Shown here: piece by piece, positions 26,501-39,254 of the stretch | Position numbering within the stretch: position 1 is the first letter of the stretch | Layout of the letters: each line of letters starts with the position of its first letter | From: Spirodela intermedia | Taxonomy: Eukaryota > Streptophyta > Magnoliopsida > Alismatales > Araceae | DNA length: 64,000 nt | Reading direction: 5' to 3' | Assembly (NCBI GenBank): GCA_902729315.2 | Contig: LR746278.1 | Location: forward strand, 3,977,501-4,041,500 | The notes under the pieces: model-generated | The model's input: the letters and a program-made list of their open reading frames with translations, nothing else | What the model was told of the DNA's origin: nothing | The model's database searches: none | Program-made: the position numbers and the translations under genes

Positions 26501-28460
26501 CCTCAAGAACTAGGACTTTAATCATTACTACTATCCATGACTAAGTGACAATTGGTACCAATTAGAAGGTGAAAGGCTTGAACATTTGTTGTGAGATTCC
26601 CTTAGACTTACAAACTATCACAAGAATACAAGAATTTATCATTAGCCAACACTGAAATCAAACTCTAATTGGAATGGATATATTTCATGAAAAAGATCAA
26701 AAATACCAAGAGAAAAGATCGAAATTCTCATAGAGCTATATTAGTTGTCTTTGAAAAATAAATATCCATATCTAGCCACAACATCTTGAAAATGATGTCT
26801 CAAATGATTATTTCATGGAGTGTTATGCAAGATTATACAACTTTTGCCATAGAGGGAGATTGACCATGTCATTATCTTGAAGGCCAACTCAAAGTCCATC
26901 AACATGCGGCCTTTTAGATATTCTCACATATAACACAAAAAAATTGAAAAACTCATATGAGAAATGTGCATCACAAGCATCATTCAATATTCTAATAACC
27001 CCTATTTGAATTTGTCACTTCTTATAAGAAAGAAAGATGACATGACATTTATGCATGGACTACTAGATACTAAATTAAATTGTTATTCTAGGTGAGTTTG
27101 TCATTCTTTTTGTTATAGAATTTCTCAATAAACTATCTGGTGTGCTACTATGTTTCAAAGGTTGAGTTAAGATCTATGGTCTTGTATCAAAGAGAAAGAT
27201 GTTATGAAAACAACTTTTGAATATAAGAGGGCTACTAGAAGTTTCTCAACATAATTTTCAAACTCTCAATCATATGAGCTCTTTTGAACCATATATTTTG
27301 AGAATTCTTTCATAACTTGGTAGTAATCTTGTTTAATGAAATCATGATATTTAGTTTGAATAAGGAGTCACATGTGCAACATCTTTTCTAGGTTTTTTCT
27401 CTCCAAAAATATCAATTTCATGTTAATTTGAAAAAACCTAAATGAAAGTATGCCAAGTTTAAAAAACCTAAAACATCAATTTCATGTTAATTTGAAAAAA
27501 CCTAAATGAACTTTATTGATGACTTATTAAATTATGACATGTTTAATGTCATCCTAGTGATGAAAAGCTAGCTAAATAAACATGTTGATTTCTCTCCACT
27601 TAAATGTCCTTTTATCTAAATGTCTCAAAAGTTTTCCTTCAAAATGATATTCATGTACATAGGATTTCAATCTCCATTCTCATATAATGCAGCCAAAATC
27701 TTCATGAGTTGATTCTACAGAACAACAATGTCTATCATCTTCAAATAGAAGGTGAATTGAGGTTGTGAACCAGCAGTGCAAAACACACCTTTAGTCTTTG
27801 TTGGTGAGCACATCTAGCAATGGTGGGTAATCTAAGTTGAGTACAATACCAATTATCATTCATCAACTAAAAATACTCCCTTCAAGATCATATATGGGCA
27901 GGATTTTTGGTTCTGATTCGTTATAAAATAGAAAAAAATCAATGTTCATGTTGTCAAGAAGTTTCTATAAGAATAGTGAAGTGTTAGAACAACTCAAGAA
28001 ATATCTAGTTTCAGCACATAGTTGTCTGAAAATATATGTAGATTGAAAAGGCTATGATGTACATTCATGATGGTTTAGATAGTGATGCAAGACAAAGGGC
28101 CATAATAGAGCTTATAAAAAAAAATACACATTAATCTATAAATTTGATTAAAATTAGGATTTTAATGGCTTAATATTTGGATGATCCCACAAATTTAAAA
28201 GATTTAGGATCATTAATTACCTATTAGGTTGTCTAATTCAAGGAATCAAATAAGGCTTCTTAACTAGGGTTAGGACCATTAATCTTTCACATAAAGGTGG
28301 CTATTCTATGAATCTCACAAATTATAAGAGCAAAGATTTAAAAATAGTGACCAACTTCACAAGTAATTTAATAATCAACACACCTTTGCAATGGAGATTT
28401 TTGATATCTTGAAGATTCTTATTGGTTTGAGCTCCACGAGCTTTGTTAGTGATTTTCTAA
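26500..28460. other. AT-rich sequence, no gene recognised
   Basis: Probably more degraded retrotransposon. No frame gives a recognisable domain. It contains one clear short direct repeat (27411-27510). Confidence 0.5.
27411..27510. repeat. 36-bp direct repeat, two copies 64 bp apart
   Basis: Identical copies at 27411-27446 and 27475-27510, beginning ATCAATTTCATG and ending CCTAAATGAA. The spacer also contains a partial AAAAAACCTAAA match. This is a local duplication. Confidence 0.9.
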
Positions 28461-28463
28461 GGT

Positions 28464-29177
28464 TCAAACTAAGTGGTTCACACCAAGGAGTGGACTGGTG
28501 TGATTTGAAGTGAATGGGCTATTTAGGCCCAAGGTTAAAAATGAGGTCCAAAGGTGAGAAAATAATAAAATAATAATGAATAGTAAATGTGGAGAGAGAA
28601 AAAGGGGCGGAACGAGAGGGCGTCGGTGGGAGAGAGAAAAGAGGGTTTTGGCGGGAGAGAGAGAGAAGGGCATCAGTGGGAGAGAGGGAAAAAGGGGGGT
28701 TTCGTGGTGATAGCAGGAGAGAGAAAAGGAGAAGGTTTGCGACAGTGAGGAGATGAAGTGGCGGCGATAGGGTGGCTGGCAAGGAGACGGAGCGGTGGCG
28801 ATGGGCGGACGGCAATGAGGCGGGATGACGACGACGGGGTGGCTGGCGAGAAGGGGAGTGGTGGCGATGGGCGGACGGTAAGGAGGCGGAACGACGGCGA
28901 CGGGGTGGCTGGCGAGAAGGGGAGCGGTGGCGACGGGGTGGGCGGGAAGGAGGGGGAACGGCAATGACGGGCGGACGAGGACAATGTGAAGAGGAAGAGA
29001 AGGAGGTCCCCCTAATCCAAGAGGGTGAGAAGAAGAGAGGAAGCCCTTAGTCCAAGAGGTGATGAAAGGAGGCGAGGAACCCCCAATCCAAGGGGCGAAT
29101 GAGGGAGAAAGAACCCCTAATCCAAGAGGTGAGAGGGATACCACGAATCTTCTTGATTCCAAATTCAATTTCAACAT
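28464..29177 (-). other. GC- and purine-rich low-complexity segment
   Basis: Base composition jumps here from AT-rich to G/A-rich on the plus strand. A 237-codon open frame runs on the minus strand, but its product is only Pro, Ser, Leu and His low-complexity sequence. The open frame follows from composition (few T/A stops) and a 66-bp tandem repeat, and it matches no family I know. Probably part of a retrotransposon or a non-coding repeat, not a gene. Confidence 0.6.
28738..28950. repeat. 66-bp GC-rich minisatellite, about 2.5-3 units
   Basis: The block GGTGGCGA(T/C)GGG recurs at 28794, 28860 and 28926, and GGTGGCTGGC at 28771, 28838 and 28904. This gives a 66-67-bp period. Because 66 is a multiple of three, the repeat preserves open frames on both strands. 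Confidence 0.85.
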
Positions 29178-29379
29178 TTTTTCCAGTGTTCTTGAGTTTG
29201 AGTATTTATAGGAAATAGAGAACGGTAGTTAGAGGCATCTCCTTTCAAAGGATGTCAAGCGGTGTCTCTTGGAGGGAGAAACGCCTTCCTTGGGAGAGGA
29301 GGGGTGGATGGGTGGCGTGGCCTCTTCTCCTCCCGCTTCTTCCTTCTCGTGGGTTCACCAAAGGGAATGAACACTCATA

Positions 29380-31925
29380 TTGATTCCATCAGGTAGTTTA
29401 TTTTTATTTGTGACCTTATAGACAACAATCCCCCACAGAATGATTTAATGAGAAGCTTGCTCCCTATTATTTCTAGCCTTTCAATATTCTAGATAGAACT
29501 GACCCAAATACCTAATCAACTTAAATTATTATCAGCAATAAGTATTCATTTTGTCTTCCATATTTCTCAACTAAAGAAGGCCATTAAATAGTCAGAATAT
29601 GTGCAGTCACTTTCTCTTTTGCTAAATAAGAATTTTGTATGGAATGTGAATTTGAAGACCAAATAAAAATCACATGAGATTCGATGCCTTATTTATATAG
29701 TCATCTGCATTTTAGACTCTCTCTTTTGTCATTCAACCTCTATTATATTCCCTCATCTTTAATCATTGAGATCATTGTTCTAAAGCTCTAGGGAGTCCAT
29801 GTAATGTTCACATAGTTTTTTAAAAAACACCTTATTATTTTATGTAGAAAAAACTTCACCCCTTGGCCTTCACGTAGTTTTATTTTTTTTTCCAATCCTT
29901 AGCATTACAATAATTACTATTTTTTTTTTTTTTTAAATGCATGAATGTTTATAAACCAACAAAGAATATTTCATCACTTAAATATTTCTAATAAAAAACA
30001 TTATTGTACATTGATTATGTATATAATATATTTTCTATAACTTCTTTTCAAAAACTTGTCAACTTTATGCACCACTATAGGAAGTGGAGTTGGTTTGATA
30101 TTTGAGCAAGTTATCAACATGCTATTCCTATCACACCTACTTATATTATTGTGCAACATTTATAATTCCTCATCAAAAATTATGATGAAATAATTTTATA
30201 TTACCTCACTTCTAATAAGATGTAATATCTATGTTAGTGATATCAAAACTCATAATATATATAACATATTGTTGACTTTCAGATGCAAAAGTACTTTCTA
30301 CTATTCATCAAGAGATGTGTCAAGTTAATGTACTAAGTATAAACTAAAAAAGGGTACAGAAAATACTTGACCACAATCTTGAAGGACTTAGGCTTTGACT
30401 TCCATTTAAATGTTCCAACTTTAATGATGTGCCTATAGTGCACAAAATTGGTTTACAGAAACTTAAGAATATATTCCTCTTAGTCTTTAACATTTGGATA
30501 TCCCCTACAAGCCATTATCAAAGACTAACCATATGATGGCTAGACAACAATTCCATCTGTACTTCTTAAATTTTCAACATTAGGTAAAATGGTTATTGCA
30601 AAACCACATGGGTCAACCTTGAAGACCATGGGGTCATGATACATGGCATGTTGGGTAGTCAACCTTACAATTCAGAATCATCAACCCTCACATAAACAAC
30701 AGAATCAAATCTTATCTCTAACAAGTTGTTCTTTTATGAATTATGATATTTTCTATCCAAGGGTTAACCATTCTAAGTCACTTCAATTTTTTACAAGCAA
30801 AAGTTGGTTTTTCACAGGCATTTCTCTATCATTATAGGAAATGTGTAACAACAAATGGATTAGATAAAATGGTTAGATCATCATTTGAGTAGTATTACAA
30901 TAAATTTTATTCTTATCTTTAATTATTATTGTCAACATCGAAGTCTTTAAAGTAATAACCCACCTCCCTTTCTATACTCACTATGTAGCCTGCCATAGAC
31001 TAACAATTATTTCATTTATTCATTAACTTTTATTGATAATAAAGTTTGATTCATAATTCTCTCTTAAAACTTTTGTGATGATAGGTACACCTTGTTGTTG
31101 ATAGGATGCATATACAATTTGTATTATGTCACTTTCTCAATGGATGATTTTAGGGCTTTCAAATTTCCATATGAAATTCTTTCTCAATTAAGGTTGAAAA
31201 ATTAGCAAGAGGGCTCAAGAAAATAGGCTGGCAAGTTCACATTGAGATGGGCAATGATCAATCTAGTTTATAGGCTGAATTTTGAATCAAAGTTTTCCTC
31301 TTTTTGTTCTCTCAATGTTCTTTTCAAAGATCAATTAGAGAATGCAGCAGAAATATCCAACACAATGTGTTTTCTAGTGGTTTCAATCATATCCTTTAAG
31401 CTAAGACCAATAGTGAAAGCTTTACATTGAAACACAAGTATCATAAGAGATTGAGTGTGGGAGGCCTACAGTTAAATTTAATATATCTAAGTCTAGTATA
31501 TGAGCACATAAAAAATAAATTAATAATTTTGACTTCAAACTAAGTATAAATCCTCACAAAAAAGATACATGCATGATATATTGATTCTGAAATTTTATTT
31601 CTACTCTTCAAACCATGGGTTTATGATTTCCTAGGTCTCTAAATCATTGCTTCAAATACATGTCAATGAAGATGTAGTGCAAAAGTAAATAATAATTTAT
31701 CTACAAGATTTAATTTCAGCAATATTAAGTGCTCACTATATAATACATGTTTATATTTTTTTTTCAGTACTTTAAAGTTCATTACTCCAAATCATTACTT
31801 TTGATCGAGCTTTAAGATATTTGTTTATTAAGAAAGAAACTAAATCATGTTTACTTAAATAGATTTCATTATTACAAGAATTTAATTTAGAGATCCAAGG
31901 TAAAAAAGTTATAGAAAATATGATA
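29380..31925. other. AT-rich sequence, no gene recognised
   Basis: No splice-consistent exon chain or known domain is visible on either strand. Given the integrase remnant that follows, some of it is probably degraded Ty3/gypsy internal sequence. Confidence 0.5.
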
Positions 31926-33345
31926 GCTGGCCATTTATCTCAAATTTAGGAATAGGAAAAGGCTGCATTACATGATTTATTTCTTGATAAACATATTCTT
32001 GCTGTGCATAATAGTTCAATGCCTTGGTATGCATATATAGTAAATTATCTAAAAAATGAAAAAATTCCAACATATTGTCTTAAGGATGAATGTGAACCAT
32101 TTTTTTGCTCACATCAACATCAAATTGAGTTCCCCCATCATTTATTATCACTTTAAAACATCAAAACTGTGCAATGATATTACTTCAGATAAATTAAATG
32201 ATCACTTTATGATTATTTGTCCATATTGAGATAACTTCTACCCATTTTGACACATAATTCACAGCTAAAAAAATATATTCATAACCTCAAGATGAAGGAA
32301 AAATTCTTATAAAATTAATGTCCCAAACATCAAAAAATCAGCAACAATTACTAATTTTAAAGGTGTTGTATTTCCTTTTTGAATGTTTATAGCAACTTGA
32401 CATTTTATACATTATTTAGAAAATGTTTGAGCATATTTATACAAAGATATTTTTGCAATTATTTTCGTGCTTACAAAATGACCTTTACTTAGAAAATATG
32501 GTGTTAATCATACAATAGTTAACCCACACCATTCTCAAACAAAGGTCAAATTGAATTAGCTAATAGATAAATTAAAATCATTTTGTAAAAAGTTGTTTCA
32601 CCCAATAGGAAGAACTGATATGAGAAATTAAATGATTTATTATGGGCATATAGGACATAATATAAAATTCTTTTAAGTGCTTCACCATATATTAGTTTAT
32701 GAGAACCTTGAGCTATTAAGAAGCTTAATATAGATTTCGAATATATAAGCCATAAAAGATTTTTACAAATGCATAAATGTAATGAGATTCATAATGAAGC
32801 TTATGAGAATCCACAAATTTATAAGGTCAAGATAATAGAATTTCATGATAAATAAAAGGTTTGGTTATATAATTCTAGATTGAAGCTATTTCTAGGAAAA
32901 TTAAGATGTAAGTGGGATGGTCCATATCTTATTGAGGTTATTGATCAATATGGAGCATCAATGATCAAAGATTTTAAAATAGGTGCAAGTTTTAAAGTTA
33001 ATGGGTATCGGCTTAAAATATATTTAGGTCCTGAATAAAGCAAATTAATGGAGAAGGTGAATTTATTAAGGGTGGTTTGAGTTTACATGTTTTTGGTTGA
33101 AGATATTAAACTTAGCATTGATTGGGAGGCAATCAAAAATTTTATTTCTGTATAATTTAGTTCTCGTTATGTACTTAATAAATTAAGAATTTTGTTGCTC
33201 CTTATTCATTTCAATAATACATCATGCATTTATTTTCATCATTTTATAATTTCTCATTTCTAAGCATATATCTTTTTTTTACAATTTAATTTGATAATAT
33301 AATTTATGTCATTGAGCAAAATTCAAGTTTTAATTAGGGGGGGCA
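31926..33345 (+). mobile_element. Ty3/gypsy (Tat/Athila-like) integrase remnant
   Basis: Reading across stops and frames gives the order seen in Tat/Athila polyproteins: a zinc-binding-region approach (SSMPWYAYIVNYLKNEKIPTY, 32008-32070), the integrase core end (NDLLWAYRT, 32628-32660), and the C-terminal module (NEAYENPQIYKVK, then LYNSRLKLFLGKLRCKWDGPY, then FKVNGYRLKIYLGPE) ending at about 33038. A G-run at 33337-33343 in TTAGGGGGGGCA looks like a polypurine tract. Many stop codons show it is dead. Confidence 0.8.
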
Positions 33346-33684
33346 AAAACAATTTCATTTATAATAATTTCATGAATAACTAGAGTATAAAGAAATTTTA
33401 TTACCTAGGCCAAAAACTTAAGCATAGAAACTAGTCTTAATGAATTTATGGATTTTTACATTTTCTTATATGATGGTGAATTTATTTAAGTACGAAGGTT
33501 AGAGTGTGTTAGAATTAATAACTTCAAGGAAAAGAAAAAAGTGTAGTACGTTGAAGGATGAAATACTTTCAGAATACATCTTGACATCAAGGTGTATTCA
33601 GAAAGTATATTATGGATAATATCATGGGGGGCCCTTATTCTGAAACTATGATCATGATCTATATATTATGGGATAATCTGTAAT
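33346..33684. other. Gap between gypsy remnant and the BAHD gene
   Basis: AT-rich. It may be the start of a truncated 3' LTR following the polypurine tract, and it contains the foldback at 33563-33608. Confidence 0.4.
33563..33608. repeat. 22-bp-arm foldback with 2-nt loop
   Basis: Left arm 33563-33584 (ATACTTTCAGAATACATC...) and right arm 33587-33608 pair at 20 of 22 positions with only CA between them. It lies 77-122 nt beyond the BAHD stop codon, so it would be in that gene's 3' UTR if transcribed. Confidence 0.9.
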
Positions 33685-35114
33685 TTACAGACCATTCACA
33701 AAGAAGGAAGCGAAGGCATCCATACACAACTGTGAGATGGATACCGACAGCTGTACGCCGCCTTCTTCATCCCTCGCCGCTTGCAGTGACGCCTCCCCGT
33801 TCCCGTTCATGGATAGCATCTCCACCCTTTTAGGGCCCCCCCAGCCAAAATCTGCATCGTACACCCGGAACCTCGGCGACCCTGACACATTCACTAGTCT
33901 CTCGATCGGAAACCCAGTAAGAACCGACTTAGTTGTCCAGCGCTCAACGTCACTCAACGGTTCCCTAGTGCCCTCCTGGACGGCTCTCCGCACAGCTGCG
34001 CAGGCCGCCTTAAAGCCCACATCGCCGCCGGCCAGCAGCTCCGACGCCTTCGCCACGGCCAAGCAGCGCTTGAGGCAGTTGCCAAAGTAGCGGTCCTCGA
34101 CGGGAGGGTGGGTCAAGGCGGTGGCGGCAGTCGGCTTCAAAAAGCAAGGGACAGATAAGGTCGTCCGGTGGAATGCCCTTCTCTCTGACGACGCTCAGCC
34201 AGATGTGGGCGGCCAGGGCAGCGAACGCCGAGGGCCGGTGAGTGGCGGTGCCTCGGTCCTTTAGGGGGACGATTCTCTCCACCTTGACGGCGAAGGTTCT
34301 CCGTGACAACTCACGCGGATCGTAGAACTTCATCAAAGAGTCGGATAGCTGAAATCAGCCATGAAGCAGGTTTCAGCTACTTAGATATAGATACATGGAT
34401 AGATAGAGAAAGAGAGACGCTGACAGAGTCGGCATTGAACTTACGCTTGGGAGGTTGGGAACGAAAGTCCTCACGATACTCCTGGCAATCTCTTCCGCTC
34501 GGGGGTGACTTATGACCGACCGGTCATGCAGTGGCACTGGGAGACTCGATGCCCCTCCGCCGGACGACATTCGACACCCCGCCGTCCGCGCATCAACGAA
34601 CTGCCATATGGCATTACCATCAGCCGCCATGTGGTGCATAGAGAACCCAATTGCTACCCCTCTCTCGGGAAAACCCGTGATCTGCACGGCGAACACCGGA
34701 GCCGGAAGCTGACTCGCGTCTAAGACCGGGACAAGAGTCAAGAACGTCTCCCTGTCGTAGTGCTGGTCGTCCATGAGCCGTTGGAAATCGATCCCCTCCG
34801 CCTCTGCCCAAAGGAAATCGACCCCGTCGCCTCCGTCGTCGGAGAAACTTATCACGATGTCGCCGGTCCCGTCAACAGTGGTGAACTTCCCGGCGAGGGG
34901 ATAATAACGAGAAAGCGTCCGGGAGAGGGACTCCCTGAGCTCTTCGACGAGGGAAGGGATCGGGCGGTCGGTGATGAACAGCAGAAGCCGTTGCAGGGGA
35001 GGGAAGCGAATCCATTTGACGTCGAAGAAGGAGAGCTAGACGGGTTCCAGACGGGGGGCCTCCAAGTGGCGAGAGCGAGACGCGGGTGACGTTCAAGACT
35101 CGAGCTTCCCCCAT
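33685..35114 (-). pseudogene. BAHD acyltransferase (malonyltransferase-like), two frameshifts
   Basis: BAHD enzymes move acyl groups from CoA thioesters to alcohols or amines in the cytosol. This one resembles the clade that malonylates flavonoid and phenolic glucosides. It starts at MGEARVLNVTRVS (35114). Exon 1 is 35114-34445, the intron 34444-34349 (96 nt, GTAAGT...TTTCAG) and exon 2 34348-33685. HxxxD is present as HMAAD (34633-34619, about residue 161), YFGNC at about 34083, and DFGWG at about residue 388. The frame breaks twice. Near 35034-35046, CCCGTCTAG has one base too many and creates a TAG. Near 34101-34110, a C-rich run has one extra base. Allowing for both, the product would be about 442 aa, normal for the family, with both motifs intact. 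This suggests a young pseudogene or sequencing or assembly errors. The exact acceptor cannot be told. Confidence 0.88.
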
Positions 35115-35138
35115 TGTTGCAGACAGCCACGGAGCTAC

Positions 35139-35165
35139 CTCATCGTAGAAAGCGTATCGGTTCCA
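35139..35165 (-). other. Short upstream ORF before the BAHD start
   Basis: ATG at 35165 opens an 8-codon frame (MEPIRFLR) ending in TGA. It begins only 7 nt from the probable TATA box, so it is likely upstream of the transcription start and untranslated. Confidence 0.35.
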
Positions 35166-35171
35166 TCTTGG

Positions 35172-35178
35172 ATTTATA
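35172..35178 (-). promoter_or_regulatory. Probable TATA box of the BAHD gene
   Basis: TATAAAT (minus strand, within CCTATAAATC) lies 57 nt upstream of the ATG at 35114. This is a good distance for a short leader. Confidence 0.6.
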
Positions 35179-35179
35179 G

Positions 35180-37527
35180 GTAACTGCCACTCACCACGCG
35201 AGTGCCACCGACCTGTGCAAACTTTTCTCGTCTCCCGATTCTGATTTCCTATTTGCTAATGTGAGCACGCCACCATAATTTCATATGCATCCTGTTTCGC
35301 ACAACTGTAGGGGCTATCAACGGCTGGATTGGGCCCGGGGCTGGCAGAATTCAGCTTAAATTTTGGTTCCATTACGTGACCTCCCGGGGAAGTTCCCGAG
35401 ACAGGCACCCCTCAAGAAGTTCGGCCCAAGATAAGGCCCAAAAAAAAAACAAAAAAAAAACTTAGCCTCACCACATTTAAGAGTAGAGAAATGGCCGATC
35501 GAAAGATGTATAGAGTGGAACTTCATCATATCTTAGGCCTACACGTAAAAGCTTGAGTTGAACCTGATTTGGAGCAGTACAACAACGAAAGGCCCAACTT
35601 GCTAGGCGTGCTTCACCTTGTCATCACACTCCTGCATCTTTCTACTCGTTTGCAGTCAAAACTCATGTTTAATGGTTTCCCACTAGGACTTGGAACCCTT
35701 TACTAGAATGTAAATTGAAAATCAAATCCTACAGCATTTCATTTGGAAGTCCATTTTCTAGAATGTGAGTCAATAAAAAATGGAACTTAAAATGCCAATG
35801 TAGCAAGTGAGTTAAATTAAATGTCACTAAAAAATATGAATATTTTGATACAATAGGTCTTGTTAGTATGTTGTCATTAGTTTTTTTGTGCAACATCAAT
35901 TTCTTGTAATTCCAAATGTGAAATGATCATAAAATAGTCTCAAGCAAGCAACCTCTTCCATTCAACAGCTAGCACAAATAGCTGCTTCATTTTTTCTATT
36001 TTCTTGTAAAATTCTAGTCTTACTTTTATCGCATCCTTGTCTTCTCTATGACTTCAAGTTTTATATTGAGTACTTGCACAAAAAATTAAGTGAGAATTTG
36101 TGAGGTCTTTGTTGGCGAGCCAAACTACATGAAAGTACTGAGTCGAGAGCATCATTATACCACCCAATAGTTTTCCTTGACCTATCCAACTTTACAATGC
36201 CTTCAATCATTTGCCAACATCCCTATGTGAAGAAGATAATAAGGATAGAGCCTCAACCTTCCACCTTTTCATCAATATTTTAGACACAATTTAAGTTTAC
36301 ATCATTTTTCAGAAAATGATCGATAGTGAAGTCCTTCAAATTTATTGTGGGATCCTTATGGGTAAACCTTTGATTAATCATCTAAGCCATCTGAACTCAT
36401 TAATTAGCTGTTGGCAACCTAGAGCTATGAATCTAGAAGAAATTTTTTAGGAGAAATTCTAAGGGAGTTGAACCCATTAATTAGAGGTCGTGATCAGATG
36501 ATCAACCTTAGTAGAATTCAAAATAGAGATTATTTTTAGAGAGTGAACATACATAGTGAGCTGAACGACTATAAGAATCAATTAGCTTTACTTTTATGAA
36601 ATATAGGAAGACCATAAACCTTAGGATATTAAGGGGAGGATATTAAGACCATGAATTCAACCCCCTATTCTTAATCTATGTGTAGGCCTAAACATGTTTA
36701 ACATAAAGGAATATCATGAAGAACTATAACAATATTTATACATACAATAAATATATAATAAGATATAAAGTGCAACATGACAACAACAAATGAGATCAAA
36801 TGCAATATCCCCTATTAGAAAAGAATTGTGAATTTGTTAACAAAAAGTTTTAGAATCATAAGATAAAAAGAAGAACACAAACAACACATTCCAACAAGTC
36901 CAATTGAAAAAATCATGCATTTTCTAGGAATTCAATAATTTTCAAGAAAGGAATATCATGAAGAAGTATTCGACAAGACATTACCTATATAAAAGTTAAA
37001 TTGTCCCATTTGTAGGACACATGAAAGATGTGCTATCAAAGAGAAAAAGCCACATGAATGTCAAATGAAACTCATCTTTAGTGCAAGGAGAACATAAAAA
37101 AGTTGTCTGGTCATACATGAAACTTCTCAAATTATTTATCTTAGTTTTCAAATAGGTCCTTTGCGTGGCCACCCTGAGTTTTATTTGAGGTGTCAAGGTA
37201 CATTACTAAGCATCTATTCAAAACAAAATGAGAATGTAGTAGTGGATAGTTCCTACTTTGATGTATTAGAGATAAGTATAGACATGTCTATGGAATTTAC
37301 TAATGATAAATAGAATCACTAATATGTTATACTATAAGTTTCTAGAATGTCTACAACTTTTTGTGGTCAACTTCAATAGAATAGCTCAACAATGATGGAA
37401 GCTTTAATGGCTTTGTAATATTCTTCCACCATTTTACTTAATGAATATAATAAGGTCCATCACATAGAGATTTGATTTATTGATATTGATGACATCATTC
37501 TATAGAAAATTTTCTTATGTATGACTA
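35180..37527. other. Intergenic, no gene recognised
   Basis: The first 300 bp are GC-richer and fit a BAHD promoter. An A-rich run lies at 35437-35460. The rest is AT-rich with no recognisable domain. The 19-nt string AAAGGAATATCATGAAGAA occurs twice (about 36710 and 36946). Confidence 0.5.
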
Positions 37528-39254
37528 ATAAGTCTTCATTATCATGAATTAATAATTAATAAATAATATAGTTTTAGCCTTAACTCATGATAAATAGACT
37601 TATATTTTTGTTAAAGTGTGAAAGTGGTTTTTAATTTTTAACGTAAATTCTTGGATAATTATGTGATTTTATATAAATTTATATAATTTTTATAGTCTTA
37701 TTTTTGAGATAAATGAAGAAAAAGAAATAAAAAAATATAACAAAATAGAAAGGACCTGCCAACCAACTAGGCCCGCAAGTGGGTTGGAAATGTAGTCGGA
37801 GAGAGCCATAAGTAGGGGCTCGAATGGCTAGGACCAATGGGGGCCTTTGTGTGCCACTCCTCTTCCATGTCACTAGTGGCTAGTTGGCTGTGGGGTAAGA
37901 AGTAGTCATACACGCAGGAGAAAGGGACTTGCTTGTAAATATAATATTCACTTGAAACTTCGGCGCACAAGTGATGTGGAACTAAACCCACATCACACCT
38001 TTTCTAGAAAGACTTCAATGATTTTAATACCTATAATATCTCTTATTTATAATAGAAATATACTGTGATCATGTAATTTGATAAGGGTATTACAGTACTT
38101 ATATCAATCTCTCTCATGTAAGCAAACAATCGGCGTGGGTTCAAATTTTTTTAGAGTCAAAACTCATATTTTTTATCTGATTATTGTAACTTTCCTACAA
38201 ATCGTTAGTGAAGGATTAAGTGACTAAAATTATTGGATCATCGGCAAAAATCTCATTAATGCAATTCGTAGAGCATTGTTACTAAAATTGTTGAATGATT
38301 CATGATAAAAGAATTGTGAATCCATCAAGTAAAGCATCTCTGATTGATTGACGAACAAGCCGTTGTCGAGAAGAGGACGATCTGTCAAAAAATGAGTCGC
38401 CACCTCCTAAAAGTATACTAGATGTAATGAAAAGCCTCCTCTTACTATGTGGACCAAAGGATGAAGCTCCCTAACATGCACCCCACCTCCATCCAGCTCC
38501 TCTCCATCAGGTGACAATTATTGAAGAGCTGTAAAGTCATTATTTTTTTACTCTATCGGGTGATAGCCGCCGGAGACAATTCAACGACCTATTTTATTGA
38601 TCTCTAAACTTCACAAGGAGATCTAAAGATTGCCCATATCGTCTTTATATAAAGAGAGCTTTTGAGGTCATTGATACTACATGACGATCCTCTAGAATGT
38701 TCAGAATTTTAGTGCATCGTCGACACATCACCACTGCAATGCTGAAACTATATTTTTCTACTTTCAACTTAATTTCTACTTTATTTAGTGATAATTTATA
38801 TGATTTAAATTTCAAGATATACTTCATTCAATTACGATTCTTCTAGCTTTTACAAATCTTAATTTGATTAATTAAATCATCTGTAATCACTTATATAAGA
38901 ATCACCAGACATAATTCTATTTTCGTCTTATTTGCATTCATCGAGTGCTGACATCATCTTGATGTTTGCACCTTTATTTCCCTTTTTCGTGAATTTCAAA
39001 TATATTTTATTTTTATTTCTTAGTGTAAAATTTATAAAAAATAGTATTCTTTAAGAAAAATTCTCAATAATTATCTAATATTATATTACATCCTTTGATC
39101 AACCTAGAAAATTACCACTTTTTATAGAAGTTTTTATTAAATTATAATTGATATATTTTTTCAGAAATACTTCTAAATATCTAAAAAATCATATTTTCTA
39201 ATTTTATAAATTTAAAATTTATGTGATTTACTATACAACGACTAAGTCACATCA
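37528..39254 (+). repeat. Dispersed repeat family, copy A (full length)
   Basis: An outer part of about 445 bp opens with the stem-loop (arms 37539-37552 and 37580-37593) and includes an A/T-rich zone and a block with CCATGTCACTAGTGGC. It is followed by a core from TGATGTGGAACTAAA (37972) to AAGTCACATCA (39254). Copies B (40441-42112) and D (60527-62430, inverted) share the same order. No coding capacity. The core ends are weak inverted matches of each other (TGATGTG/CACATCA), but similarity to the other copies continues past the left one. Confidence 0.8.

Noticed and set aside
28464-29177. 237-codon minus-strand ORF as a gene
   Set aside because: Low-complexity Pro/Ser/Leu product driven by composition and a 66-bp tandem repeat; no start context or family.
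37528-37600. Stem-loop as a Helitron 3' end
   Set aside because: Helitron hairpins have short loops followed by CTRR at the terminus. Here the loop is about 27 nt and no CTRR end is evident.
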